Shown here piece after piece: positions 30,731 through 41,185 of a DNA stretch of 64,000 nt. The stretch spans positions 815,203-879,202 of the forward strand of contig NC_059094.1 of NCBI RefSeq assembly GCF_020497125.1. Reading direction: 5' to 3'. A model generated the notes under the pieces. That model did not search any database, was not told the DNA's origin, and was given only the letters and a program-made list of their open reading frames with translations. Source of the DNA: Mauremys mutica (taxonomy: Eukaryota; Chordata; Testudines; Geoemydidae). The number at the start of each line of letters is the position of its first letter. Position 1 is the stretch's first letter. A program made the translations under genes and the position numbers.

Positions 30731-33549
30731 AATACAAGTTTTGCCCAGGGCACAATTTCCCCTAACGCTGGTCCTTGGTAACATTTCTTGATGGGGGGAG
30801 GGGAGAGAGACGAGGCGTTTTCTCTCTGTTTCTTTCCTCTCCATTTTCTGCTCCTTCCTTCAATTCCAGAAACCTCCCTTGTGTTTCAGACTGTGCAGTG
30901 ACACCCTCCCCACCCCAGGACTATGGAGCCTTTGGAGCAGAAAGAACCTAGGAGCTAAGGATGAAGCCAGGGGTGAGTAGCTGGCAGGAAGGAGTCCTAG
31001 CAACTCTTCTGGGAGTGCAGGGGAGGAATGACTCCCCCTTCTCTACATTCTCCCCATGGGGCTCTGCGGAGCAGGGAGGGTTGTGTGATAAATTCCATCC
31101 AACATTCCCCTTTGATCCCAGCTGAGAGACATCTCAGCTCTGCACGATCCCCTTGGCAGCACCAAACAAGAGATGTTTTCCACTGCCCAGGAGACCCAGC
31201 CAGGGACTGATGTGCTGGAGATATGTTGGGAAAAGGGACTGTCTGAATTGCCAAAGCAGGAAGCCAACAATCTACAGCAAAATCATTAACCACAAACACA
31301 CTCTAACCATGCTCCAGCCAGAAGGGAAATGGGCAGGAATTCTTGCTGTTCAGCCATGGCCACACATAAAGAGATGCACAGCAGTGAGGGTGCTGGGCAA
31401 GCTGGTCTGAGCGAACACTTCGAAATGATCCTTCCGTTAGAACAGAACCAGAGTGTAGAAAGGTCCCTGTGTTAAGTGGTTGAGGCTGAGGCCTTAGGAA
31501 GCTGGCCTACAATACCACAGGAATCTTTCTGTGGAGGTTTGATTCTTGCCAGCTAGGGGAAGATGGTGTGTGGTGTCTTTGTGGCTGCACTTTCAGTGAT
31601 GCAGGTTTCTCTATCCCATTGTTCCAGGGTCATCCTACTAGATTGCCAGCTGCTTTTCAGCTGCAGTGTGGAGACTGTTTGTGTGTGGGGAGAGACAGTG
31701 TGTGTGTGTTGGGGAAGAGTGAGTGTGTTGAGGTAGGTAGGAGCGGATCATTATTATCCCTACTTGAAAGAGGGAGACGCTCAGGCTGAGAAAGGAGAAT
31801 TGACTTGTCTTAGGTCACAAAGCCAGTCAATGGCTGAATTGGGAATAGGACCCCCAGAGACCTGATTTTTAAATTAACCATCGGATCTTGAAATTCATAC
31901 GTTGAATGACCTCAATAAAGTGCTCTTAGATGAGCTCCAGTCCAACAAGTGTGCACAGTAATTATTCAGCCAGTATTTTAGGAGAACTGCAATGTTAGAG
32001 AGAATCATGAACTGCTCAGAGACAATTAATGCAGAGAAGCAGCACAATCCATGAAACATATAACTGGTTATGACTTGGTCTTAAAAGAGAACAAAAAGGC
32101 CTTGAGTCTCCTCCCTGTCATTAACGCCCTGCTCAGACAATCAGGGTAGAGACTGAGGATGGAAGGCTGAGGGGTCTCACCAGAGAGCTCAAAGGATGGT
32201 CCAGGTCACTGGTGGGGATCACTGCCCCAGCACTACTGCAGCTCCACAGTTTTGGGCGAGCGATTTCACCAGGACATTGCAACATCGTTCACAATCCACA
32301 TGAGTGGAGACTGTTCATTGATTCATCGAAGACGAAGTCTTAAGGATGTTTTACTGCATAATGGCAATGATTTGCCATGAATTCCACTTGGTGATGCAGT
32401 CCATAGGAAGGAAACCTAGGACAACATGAAACAACAACATGAAACCTCTCTGAGGCTCTTATCTGCTCCACAGGGACGTCTGTCTTCTCATTCAATTAGC
32501 AGTGGGAAAGGGGATGCAATGTCTGCCCCCAGCCAGACCACCAACCCCATCAGACACCCTCCCCCGCTGGTGCACCAGGGTCTCCCCCAGACCGACAACA
32601 GCTATGAATTAAAACCCCACAGTGTTTGTTGGGGCTACTGGAGATGCTGAAATCTCACTCTTGTCTCTCTCCTCCTGCCTCCACCTCCAAGCCAGGCACT
32701 GGGCAGTTCAGTGGGAAGGGATGAACTGATGACAGTGGAGGAAAAAAATCAAAAACCAAAAGTGAAGCCAAAAGCGCAAGCCGGGCAGGCAAGGCAAATC
32801 GCAGGCTTCTGCCATAGACTAGTCCTCCCCGCTCTTCCAATAACCCACCCAAACCGCGACACCACAGACCCCACGTTCCTGGTGTAGCTCCACCTTCCAG
32901 TGGGGAAGTGGGGAACCAATTACTAACACACACAGCATATTCCTGAGGCGCAGTGCTGGGAGCTGGGGGGATCTGGCGGGCACCTCACTGTGGGATTCAC
33001 GAGTGGCTCCGGGAGCATCCATGCAATCAAGCCGCTCCACATGCCGTTGTGCCGAGGGATAACAGCGCCTGGAGCAGGGCATTGTGGGAGACAGCCCAGG
33101 CTGGAGAGGGTTCGGGGGCACAGCGGATCCCATCACAGCGTGTCCCCCCAGCACCCACAGGGAATATCGTGCCCCTAGGAGGAGCGTTTGGGCTTTGCTG
33201 TGATGTGTCACTTTCCAGCCTGTGCTCTGTCTCTTCTCCTGTGCACACCCATGTCAATCAGGCATTGCTCAGCTGGGCTCTGCAGAGACCGGACTGGCTA
33301 CACCCCGTGACGGGACTGAGGGGGGGCAGTGCTGAGCGTCACAGGACCTGGTTTCAGCAGCGAGAAAATCCAGGAACAACCCAGTGATCCACAAAGCGGA
33401 GTTAGGGGCCTGAACTCCCTGTACGATGCACGGGCGACACAGGCACCTTACAACACAACTCACAACCACCAGCTCCCCAGGCAGGGAGCCAGCCAAGCCC
33501 GCCCAGGGAGACACTGACAACGGGGAGGTGTCCTAGCCCTGCCCCTCTC

Positions 33550-33625
33550 TCACAGATAGGTCCTGTGCTCCCAGCACCCACCTGCCATGTGGGAGAGCCA
33601 GGTTCAATTCCCTCTGTCCAGCTGC
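33550..33625 (+). pseudogene. tRNA-Gly(GCC)-like relic
   Basis: Mirror of 3401-3476. Anticodon stem 33577-33581 with 33589-33593, loop CTGCCAT, and GGTTCAATTCC as B box. T stem not paired. Confidence 0.45.
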
Positions 33626-34954
33626 AGAGGGTAGCTCAGGGACGTGAGTACCAAGCTCAGGGCAGACTGTTACACACCAGGGCACCCCCCATGGGGACTG
33701 GGAGCTTCCACCCCCCGAGAGCGAACTCCCCAGGCACACAAACAGCCTGAGCAGGGAGTCACAGACAGTCCCCTTGGGCACTCGGGGCTATCCTGCCACC
33801 TAGGCAAGTCTGCCTTTGGGCTAGATCTGTGCCTCAGGGAGGCCTGAGGCCACAGGCATGAGCTTGGGCTGCCAGCATCACCCCCGCCCCCCGCCACTGT
33901 CCACAAGGGAGAAAGGATTTGAACCAGGGTCCCCCATGTTTCATGTCAGTGCACGAAGCAGTGTGCCGTGGTGGGGCTCTGTCCAGCTCTCCCTTTGAAG
34001 GGGGTTCATTGGGGCTAACTAATGAGAGCGAGTGGGGCAGGGGGATCAGCTCCCCGGTGTGTCCTAATTCCTGCCTCTCAGCTGGGTGCCTGAACTACTA
34101 GACACTGTCATCCAAATACCATTGCTAGAAATAAACAATGAAAAGGTGCAGAACTCCAGGGAGCTCAGGACAGGGAGACTAATTCAGGCAATCAGAGCAG
34201 CAGATAAGACAAATCTTGAGCTACTCTGAGGCTCCAAGCAGACATGTTACCGAGACGGAAACTGGCCAGGAATTCTTTCAAACGGCGTAAACACGTCTAA
34301 AAGTATCCGTTTGCTTTATGATGAGGGGATGGGGGGAGGGAGGTTTAAACTATTTCCCTGAATCACATCTCCCTTGGCAGCTCAGTCACCATTTCAGCTA
34401 GAGCAGAGCGGTGGAGCCTGGGCACTGGGCCACTCGGGGCCTTTAACACCACAGCCCTGGGGAGGGAGGGCTGAGATGGACCATCCTGCAAGGAACACGA
34501 GTCCTTCTACCATCCACCACACCCTAGTTTGGAACTGCAGCTGCCGGCTCACCCCATCTGTGGGAACTTCTATCCCCTCTGCCTCCCTCTAGCTGGGGGT
34601 TTTCCCTTCTGCACCTACCTGGCAGGGCAGCCCCCATCTGAACCCCTGATCCTGTCCCAGTTTTGTCCCTCTGCCCATCCCGCCCCTCCGATTTCCCCCC
34701 TTCAGCCCCCAACAGCCATTGATGGACCTGTCCTCCACAGAAACACAGAATCATAGACAATTAGGGTTGGAAGAGACCTCAGGAGGTCATCCAGCCTAAG
34801 CCCCTGCTGAAAGCAGGACCACGAATCTCTCTAGTTTCCTTTTCATCACAGGACCCTGCTCAGGAACAGTGAAGTTGCAAGTTCTAACAGGAAACAGCTT
34901 CAGAAAGAAGGGCAGCTCCTCTTCCTCCTCCCCTCCCGTGGGGACGAGCAGCCC

Positions 34955-35280
34955 CCCAACAGCCTCTCTGCCCCGGCCTCCTTCAACCCATTGCCCCCTT
35001 CAGCCTCCCCCAACTTCCCCCATCACCCTCTTCAGCCTCCCCCAACTTCCCCCATTGCTCCCTTTAGCCTCCCCCAACTTCCCCCATCAGCCTCTTCAGC
35101 CTCCCACAACTGCCCCAATTGCCCCCTTTAGCCCCCCAAATGTCCCGTTCCCCCATCTCCCCCTTCAGCCTCCTCCAAACTGTTCCCTTTCCCCCATCGC
35201 CCCAGTCACCTCCAGCCTCCCGTTGCCCTCTTCAGCCTCCCCCAACTCCCCCCCCCACTGCCCCGGCTCCACCGCTCTCA
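34955..35280. repeat. Pyrimidine-rich tandem repeat (~33-bp units)
   Basis: Mirror of 1457-1795 with units such as CCTCCCCCAACTTCCCCCAT. Fewer units than the left copy. Confidence 0.75.
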
Positions 35281-36127
35281 GGTTCCCTTCCCCACAACCA
35301 TCTGCTTCCTCACCATGGGGAACAAGAGCAGAAAATGCTTTTGAAAAAACCTTCTGCAAAGCAAAAAGTAAAACAAGCCAAGCAACCACTTCCCTGGCTT
35401 TGTGCTGGGTGCCCAGCTGTGGGCTTGTGTGTGTGTGTGTGTGCGGGGGGAGGTGGGGCTGTTCTGAGCACACTCCGGTCAGGGAAGGGGCAGAGTTGGC
35501 CAAAGGGGCAAGTTGAATCTTTAGCAGAGAATTCCTTTCTCCATTGTGTTAGCTAAGCGTTGCTGTTAAATGTCAGCCGACAAATGCAGCATTTGAAACA
35601 ATCCGACTCTAAATCCCCCACCCTCTCAGTTGCTGTAGTTCTCACATCCTCTGCTCTTGTGATGTCACCACATGACATAGTGTCTTATTCCCATAGTGTC
35701 CTGTAGGTTAGACAGGAATAAGTTTATGAGGTAAAAACTGAAGCATAACTCCATCCCTTCCTCCTTTTGACTTCGGAAAAATAAATCCTGTCGCCTCCCT
35801 CAGTCCCAACCCAGCCCCACCGGCGCTGCTGCGGCTTGGAGACAGGTGCCCTCTCATCTGGCCCTGTGCTGCTGTGGGGAGAGAGGGCTGGAGGGGGCAG
35901 TTCTTTCTCCCTGGGGCAACCTGCTCCCCAATCTCCTCATTCCCAGCCCCACCCCAGAGCCCTCACCCCCTGCACCCCTATCCTCTGCTCCAATGCTGAG
36001 ACCCTCATCGCTAGCCCCACTCCAGAGCCTGCACCCCCAGCCGGAGCCCTCACATCACTGCGCCCCAACCCCCCCCCCGAGCCTCTCCCACACTCCAAAC
36101 CTTTCATCCTCACCCCTGCCACACACA

Positions 36128-36232
36128 ATCCATGTGCAGAATGAATTTTGTAAGGAGCGCAATATGCAGGTGATGTGTCACACCTCACCTCCATATTTGT
36201 GCCCAAAACAAAATTCATTCCACACATGGACA
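36128..36232. repeat. Foldback (hairpin) repeat
   Basis: Mirror of 499-602, with ATCCATGTGCAGAATGAATTTTG opposite AAAATTCATTCCACACATGGA. Confidence 0.6.
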
Positions 36233-36239
36233 TAACAAA

Positions 36240-37260
36240 TTAGAGGAAACACTGCTCCTGACTTTCAGCCTCTATCTCACATCTTGAATTTCACACATTG
36301 AGTGATCAGAATAAAGTGCCCTCAAGTGAGCTAGAGACCAACAGTGTTTTTATTTTAGAAGACCTAGGACATTATTGAAAATCATGACCTGCCAAGAGAC
36401 AATTAATGGAGAGAAGCAGCAAGATTAATTCCATACATTGGATTGGTTGTGACTTATTTGCCTGATTTGAAAAGAGACCAAACTGACCTGAGTCTCCTTG
36501 GTGTCGATAGCCCCCTGCTCAGCCAATCAGCACTGAGACTCTGAGGGGCAGGAGGCTGAGGGGTCTCACCAGATGTCCCAAAGGACGGCCCAGGACACCA
36601 TCAGAGGGGATCACTCTCAGACCCAGACCCACCTCTTGGTCAGGACCTCCCGCAATGAGAGCAATACCCCTCCCCTGCCCGCACTCCAGATCCGTCCCTC
36701 CTAGGTAGAGGGAGGGAAGCTGGAAAAGGGAAAAAAGAAGCAAGAGAAGAGGAGAAAGGAGGGAGGAAAGAGGAAAAGATAAACCAGAAAAGATAAACCC
36801 CAATGTCCCCAGGGATTCCAATCATCAAAACCTAGGGAGGAAATCAAATTCTGCCACCTGAAGCCAGTGTTGTCTGTGCCTAGAATGCTGCCTGCGCCAG
36901 GTGGATCAGACGGAACAGGTTCCAAACCTCTCTGAGCCTCTTACCTTCTCAAAGGGAAGTTTGTTTTCGGCACAATCAGTGGTAGGAAAGGAGAAAACTC
37001 CACAGAGGTTCCTTCTCATGCTCACAACTCTGAATCCTAATTCTCTCTCAGCCCTCGAGGACAGACCTCGCGAAGGTGACTTGCGGCAGCAAAGCCGGGA
37101 GGTCTCAGAGACTGGCCTGGCCCTGCACCTCTGTCCTCCCCGGCAGATGTCGGGGTCTCTCTGTGAGGTCACCCCCTCCCCACCACCTTTGCCCAATAGG
37201 CCGAGTTCCTGCAAAAGGCCTTTGTGATGTCACTGCCACACCCACCCCTCCCCTCAAAGC
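36240..37260 (-). repeat. Subfamily-a duplication unit, full length
   Basis: Minus-strand copy of 22990-24000. The donor-like site is at 36943-36944 (complement of CTTCTC preceded by TTAC). A deletion near 36345 removes the AATACTTGCTGAATAATTAC block kept in the other copies. Confidence 0.7.
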
Positions 37261-37894
37261 TGATGTCCTGCCCCTGGCCAGACTCGTTGGGTGTTTGAGT
37301 TGTTTCCCCTGGATCTGGGGTTGCCAACTTTCTGACCCAACAAAACTGAACACCCTCATCCTGCCCCTTCACCGAGGTCCCGGCCCGCTCAATCCATCTC
37401 CCTCCGTCGCTCGCTCTCCCCCACGCTCACTCACTCACTCGTTTTCACCAGGCTGAGGAGGGCTGATGAGAGTCCCTTTTCAACTGGGTGTTGTCGGGAC
37501 AGACCTGGGAAGGAGGCTGCCTGCCAAACACCTTTAAGAGGAGCCGTCCCTCCCTGTCAGAAAATCATCTCCCTCCTTCAGTTCAGTGACCGCCTGAATT
37601 GTTCCTTGTCTCGGCAGAGCCGGAGGATTGAAAGCAGCAACGTCAAACCCCTGTGCAGCTAGCAGGAATGGACACAGACTCTCCCTTGTATCTCAACAGA
37701 TATTTAGTTTTACTCTTGGTAAACTACAAGGCTAAAGGGATGGGCGCTGGCACCAGATCTAAGGAATGAAATACAACACAATCATCATCGTTATGCCCAT
37801 CGTTGCCCCTTTAACCTTCCGTTGTCTCTCTCTGACCACCATCACCCTCCGTCGGTTCACTGAGATTGCCACACTCATTGCTTCCAACACACAC

Positions 37895-38035
37895 CTGATC
37901 TCCAATTTTGCAGCCAAAAGAAAAGTGATAGGCTTTCTTAACCATAGTGTTTATACTGCACTTTTGTGATGCAAAAGTCACTTCACCACAAACATAGCAC
38001 AAGTTATCTGCACTGTTCACACAAGTACGAGGCAT
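37895..38035 (-). pseudogene. Fragment of a repetitive CxxC protein, exon-like
   Basis: Minus-strand mate of 22216-22356, with the same MPRTC start, CYVC motif and ending before a GTGTGT donor-like site. Confidence 0.4.
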
Positions 38036-39387
38036 CTCTGCTCACTTTGGCTAAAGAGAAATGGGGCCCTTTGCAAAATCAAACACTGACAAATAAGAGA
38101 GCAAGACACTGTATGATTTCTAGAGCTGATATAGGGCAATTGGTTCAGCTTCATTATGATTGCATCATCCATGACTTCTAGGAATAACATGATGCAATTC
38201 ATATCATGTCTGAGGCAATACCAGCTTCAGATTGTATCCTTCATTGTTTTGCCTAAAAAGCAAGTACTGTCCAAAGCCATTCATAGATCCAGTCAAAGAT
38301 GTATTATAGTCATTACTGGTTTAAATTGAGATCCCGTCCCTTTATAACTCACTTATCCTCCGCCATTCCCGAGTCAAGGGTCATAAATACTGACTCAATA
38401 GCATATCTTGAAAACTAGAGCTAATCAAGAATTTTAAGCATCATTTTCGTTCTCAGTGACCCAGAATTAGTAAAGTTGGACTCCATTTATTTCAGAAGCA
38501 TTTTGGCTGTAGAGCAATGTAACAAGCCTCTCCTAGCTGCCTCCTGGTGGGGGGAGGCTGGGGAGCTGTGGGGACCTGTTTGAGAGGGTCACTAGTAGCA
38601 GCGTAGCACTGGAGGTGTCCTATCGGGTTGAGTCATTGCAGATGATGATGTAGTGCAGCAGACCCCCATTTTGCCAACTTGCATTAGGCAGCTTTCCATG
38701 TTAAGCGAACTCCCAGTGTCCACAGGTGCAGCAGCCGGCGATTTGTCCTGTGGCCGCTAGGTGGCGCTGCAGCCTCGCACTTTCCCGTTCCCCCGGGTAT
38801 GGGAAGATTTGAGAAGGTGACCTGGCCCCACCCGGCCCCGGGGAGATGCCGTCAGTGGGGTCTGCTGTGTAAGGACTGAAAGTCAATTTTACTGGCATTT
38901 TATGATCTTTCAATCATGAAGGGGAGGAACTGCTTACCCTGACTGAAGCATCTTATCTCATTTCCAAATTGAAGTGTCTCCTCTTTGTGTGTGAAGAGAC
39001 AGTTTAAGGGGACGCCACAAACGGGAGATGCTTTTGGTTTGGAAAACGAAATATTTTTGCAAAGATTTTTCATCCAAATTGATTTAGGATTAATGGGGTG
39101 AAATTCCATGCTGTGCCCTGTGGCTTTAAGGCATTGGAGAACTGCTGAAGAGGTTAAAGGCCGCAGAGCTGGGTAGCTGGGTGTGGGGCCTCCAAAGTTA
39201 TTGTGCTCTGGTGAGACTGAGCAGTTGTGGGGATTGTGCAAGCTCTGGTGTTTACATGCACATAGAAAATGTAATGAAACTCCATTTTTAAAACCACTCA
39301 TGTCTGGGAATGGAAGAGAAGCTCTTTGAAATAAGTGTCCCCTTCATACTCTTCAAGATCACTGGCTCCAACACTCACCTGCCTCAG

Positions 39388-39456
39388 GGAACTCAGTGGT
39401 GGTGCATTTGAGGGCGGATCGAGAGGTTTCTGGTTCAAGTCCAGCTGCTCTCCTCT
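39388..39456 (+). pseudogene. tRNA-Cys-like relic
   Basis: Mirror of 20787-20858. ACTCAGTGGTGGTGCATTTG, GGTTCAAGTCC and a downstream CCTCTTTTTT run are visible; anticodon and acceptor stems are damaged. Confidence 0.4.
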
Positions 39457-39504
39457 TTTTTAATTGATCTATATTTTCATATCCATCTCCTGTATGTTCA
39501 GTTT

Positions 39505-40130
39505 GGAGGAGGCTGATAGTTCACGCTTGCGATCTGGTCACCCTCCCACTCCGTCCATCCTTCACTCCCTTCCCTGCGTCTCTCCATCCTTGTCCTCTGT
39601 CCCGTCCCCTCTGTCCATCCGTCCCTATCCCCTCCGTCCCCTCCCTGCATCAGCCCAGCCCTGTCCTCCGTCCCGTCCCCTGTCTCCATCCGTCCCTGCC
39701 CCCTTCGTCCCCTCCGTCCCGTCCCTGCATCCCCCCAGCCCTGTCCTCTGTCCCGTCCCGTCTCCATCCGTCCCTGCCCCCTTCGTCCCCTCCGTCCCGT
39801 CCATGCATCTCCCCAGCCCTGTCCTCCGTCCCGTCCCGTCTCCATCCGTCCCTGCCCCCTCCGACCCCGCCGTCCCGTCCCTGCACCCCCCAGCCCTGTC
39901 CTCCGTCCCGTCCCGTCTCCATCCGTCCCTGCCCCCTTCGTCCCCTCCGTCCCGTCCCGGCACCCCCCAGCCCTGTCCTCCGTCCCGTCCTGTCTCCATC
40001 CGTCCCTGCCCCCTTCGTCCCCTCCGTCCCGTCCCTGCACCCCCCAGCCCTGTCCTCCGTCCCGTCCTGTCTCCATCCGTCCCTGCCCCCTCCGTCCCCT
40101 CCGTCCCGTCCCTGCATCCGCCGCCGCCTC
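39505..40130 (-). repeat. Minisatellite, C-rich-strand block
   Basis: About six to seven units of a ~78-bp repeat on the opposite strand to the main array, with phrases GTCCCGTCCCTGCATCCCCCC and CTGTCCTCCGTCCCG. The first ~75 bases (39505-39580, GGCTGATAGTTCACGCTTGC then GATCTGGTCACCCTC) are the reverse complement of 43930-44001, so both outer borders carry the same flank. Reading frames of up to 244 codons follow from the period being close to a multiple of three. Confidence 0.9.
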
Positions 40131-40139
40131 CCCTCCAGC

Positions 40140-41185
40140 ACAGGTGCGCGAGGCGCTGGGGCGCTGCCCGCGAGCGAGGGGGCGGGGGGAGGAGCCGCCC
40201 CTGCGTCTCGGACTCCTCCTCGGGGACGTCATTGCCGCGCGCTGCCACCCAGCTGCTTTGTTTGCGTCACGGCCCTTCCTTACCCCCCTCCCTGCCCCAC
40301 GTGTTCCGAGTCGTTTGTTTTGGTGGTTGCCGCGGCGACAGTGGGCGGAGCCCGGGTGACCACGCTGGTTGGGCGGGGGGCAGAGGGCGGGGACGTCATA
40401 AGTGGGGCGGCCCGGCCGAGCGGCGTCTCAGTTCCGAACGGACAGTGTCAGCGCGCTGGGCGCGAGCCCCGCCCGCGAGGACACCCCCCACTCCACCCCC
40501 CGCGCACCAGCTCGCAGCAGCAGCGGCTCCCCCTGGCAGCGGCGCGAGCAGGGAATCCCCGGGAACCGTCTCGCGCCGCCCGCTCCTGCTGCCTCGCTGC
40601 TGCTGCTGCTGCTGCCTGGCGGCGGGACCGCGGCTGGCCCCGAGCCCCCTGCTCCGGAGGGGCCCGTCCGAGCTGTAATTAAAGGGTTTTTGTCTTGCAA
40701 CTTTTTCATATTTTTGGTGCAACGTTTTTACCCCCCCCCCCTTTGAGCCTCTCCCCAGCTGGACTCTCCGTCGGGCTCCCAGCCCGAGCAGCCCCTGACA
40801 CTTCCATGGGGTGGGTGGTGTGTCCCCCGCTCCCGTGGCACTTGATGGATCTCGGTGGCACAGCAGCGTGGATCCGGGTCCCGAGCAGCGGCTGCGTTAC
40901 AGGGCTGTCTGGTTCTCTCCCCCGTGTTGTCTGCAGGCAGCCACCCGGCCAATTTGACACGGCTCTCAGCGGCACGCTGCTCCCCTCCCTCGCGATCCTC
41001 GCGGCGGGCAGGGAGAAAACCCTGAGGCAGGCAGGTGTCAGCAATGCGAGTATCCCTCCCCACCCTGCACAGCCTGCCCTGTGCTCCGCGGCTGGGAGCA
41101 AGACGGTGCCCGGTGCTGGATCGCAGCGCAGGGGAGCTGCCCGGCCCCACCTGGCGAAAGTGACCGGGGCTGAGCTGGGCTGCAA
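40140..41185. promoter_or_regulatory. CpG island, putative TATA-less promoter
   Basis: Dense CpG and GC boxes, especially 40140-40680. Sites readable by eye: GACGTCAT (7 of 8 bases of a CRE) at 40225-40232 and 40392-40399, CACGTG E-box at 40298-40303, and an X-box-like GTTGCC-GC-GGCGAC at 40326-40339. A CTG run lies at 40591-40614. No known first exon or protein was recognised, so gene and direction are unknown; plus-strand transcription is a guess. A poly-C run is at 40731-40742. Confidence 0.6.

Larger units (their letters stand above)
28362..36710. repeat. Right arm of inverted repeat IR-1
   Basis: Reverse complement of 1-8668, see there. Its outer part (35296-36710) also belongs to IR-3, so that region has at least three relatives in the window. 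It lacks ~296 bp near 34700 and ~30 bp near 36345 relative to the left arm. Confidence 0.95.
35296..39501. repeat. Right arm of inverted repeat IR-3
   Basis: Reverse complement of 20728-24987. It ends at ATGTTCAG (39501), where the minisatellite flank begins. The left arm has nine extra bases near 20778. Confidence 0.92.

Noticed and set aside
39464..40678. 404-codon plus-strand frame leading into the CpG island
   Set aside because: The first half is the C-rich minisatellite and the rest is CpG-island sequence with a CTG run; no domain is visible.
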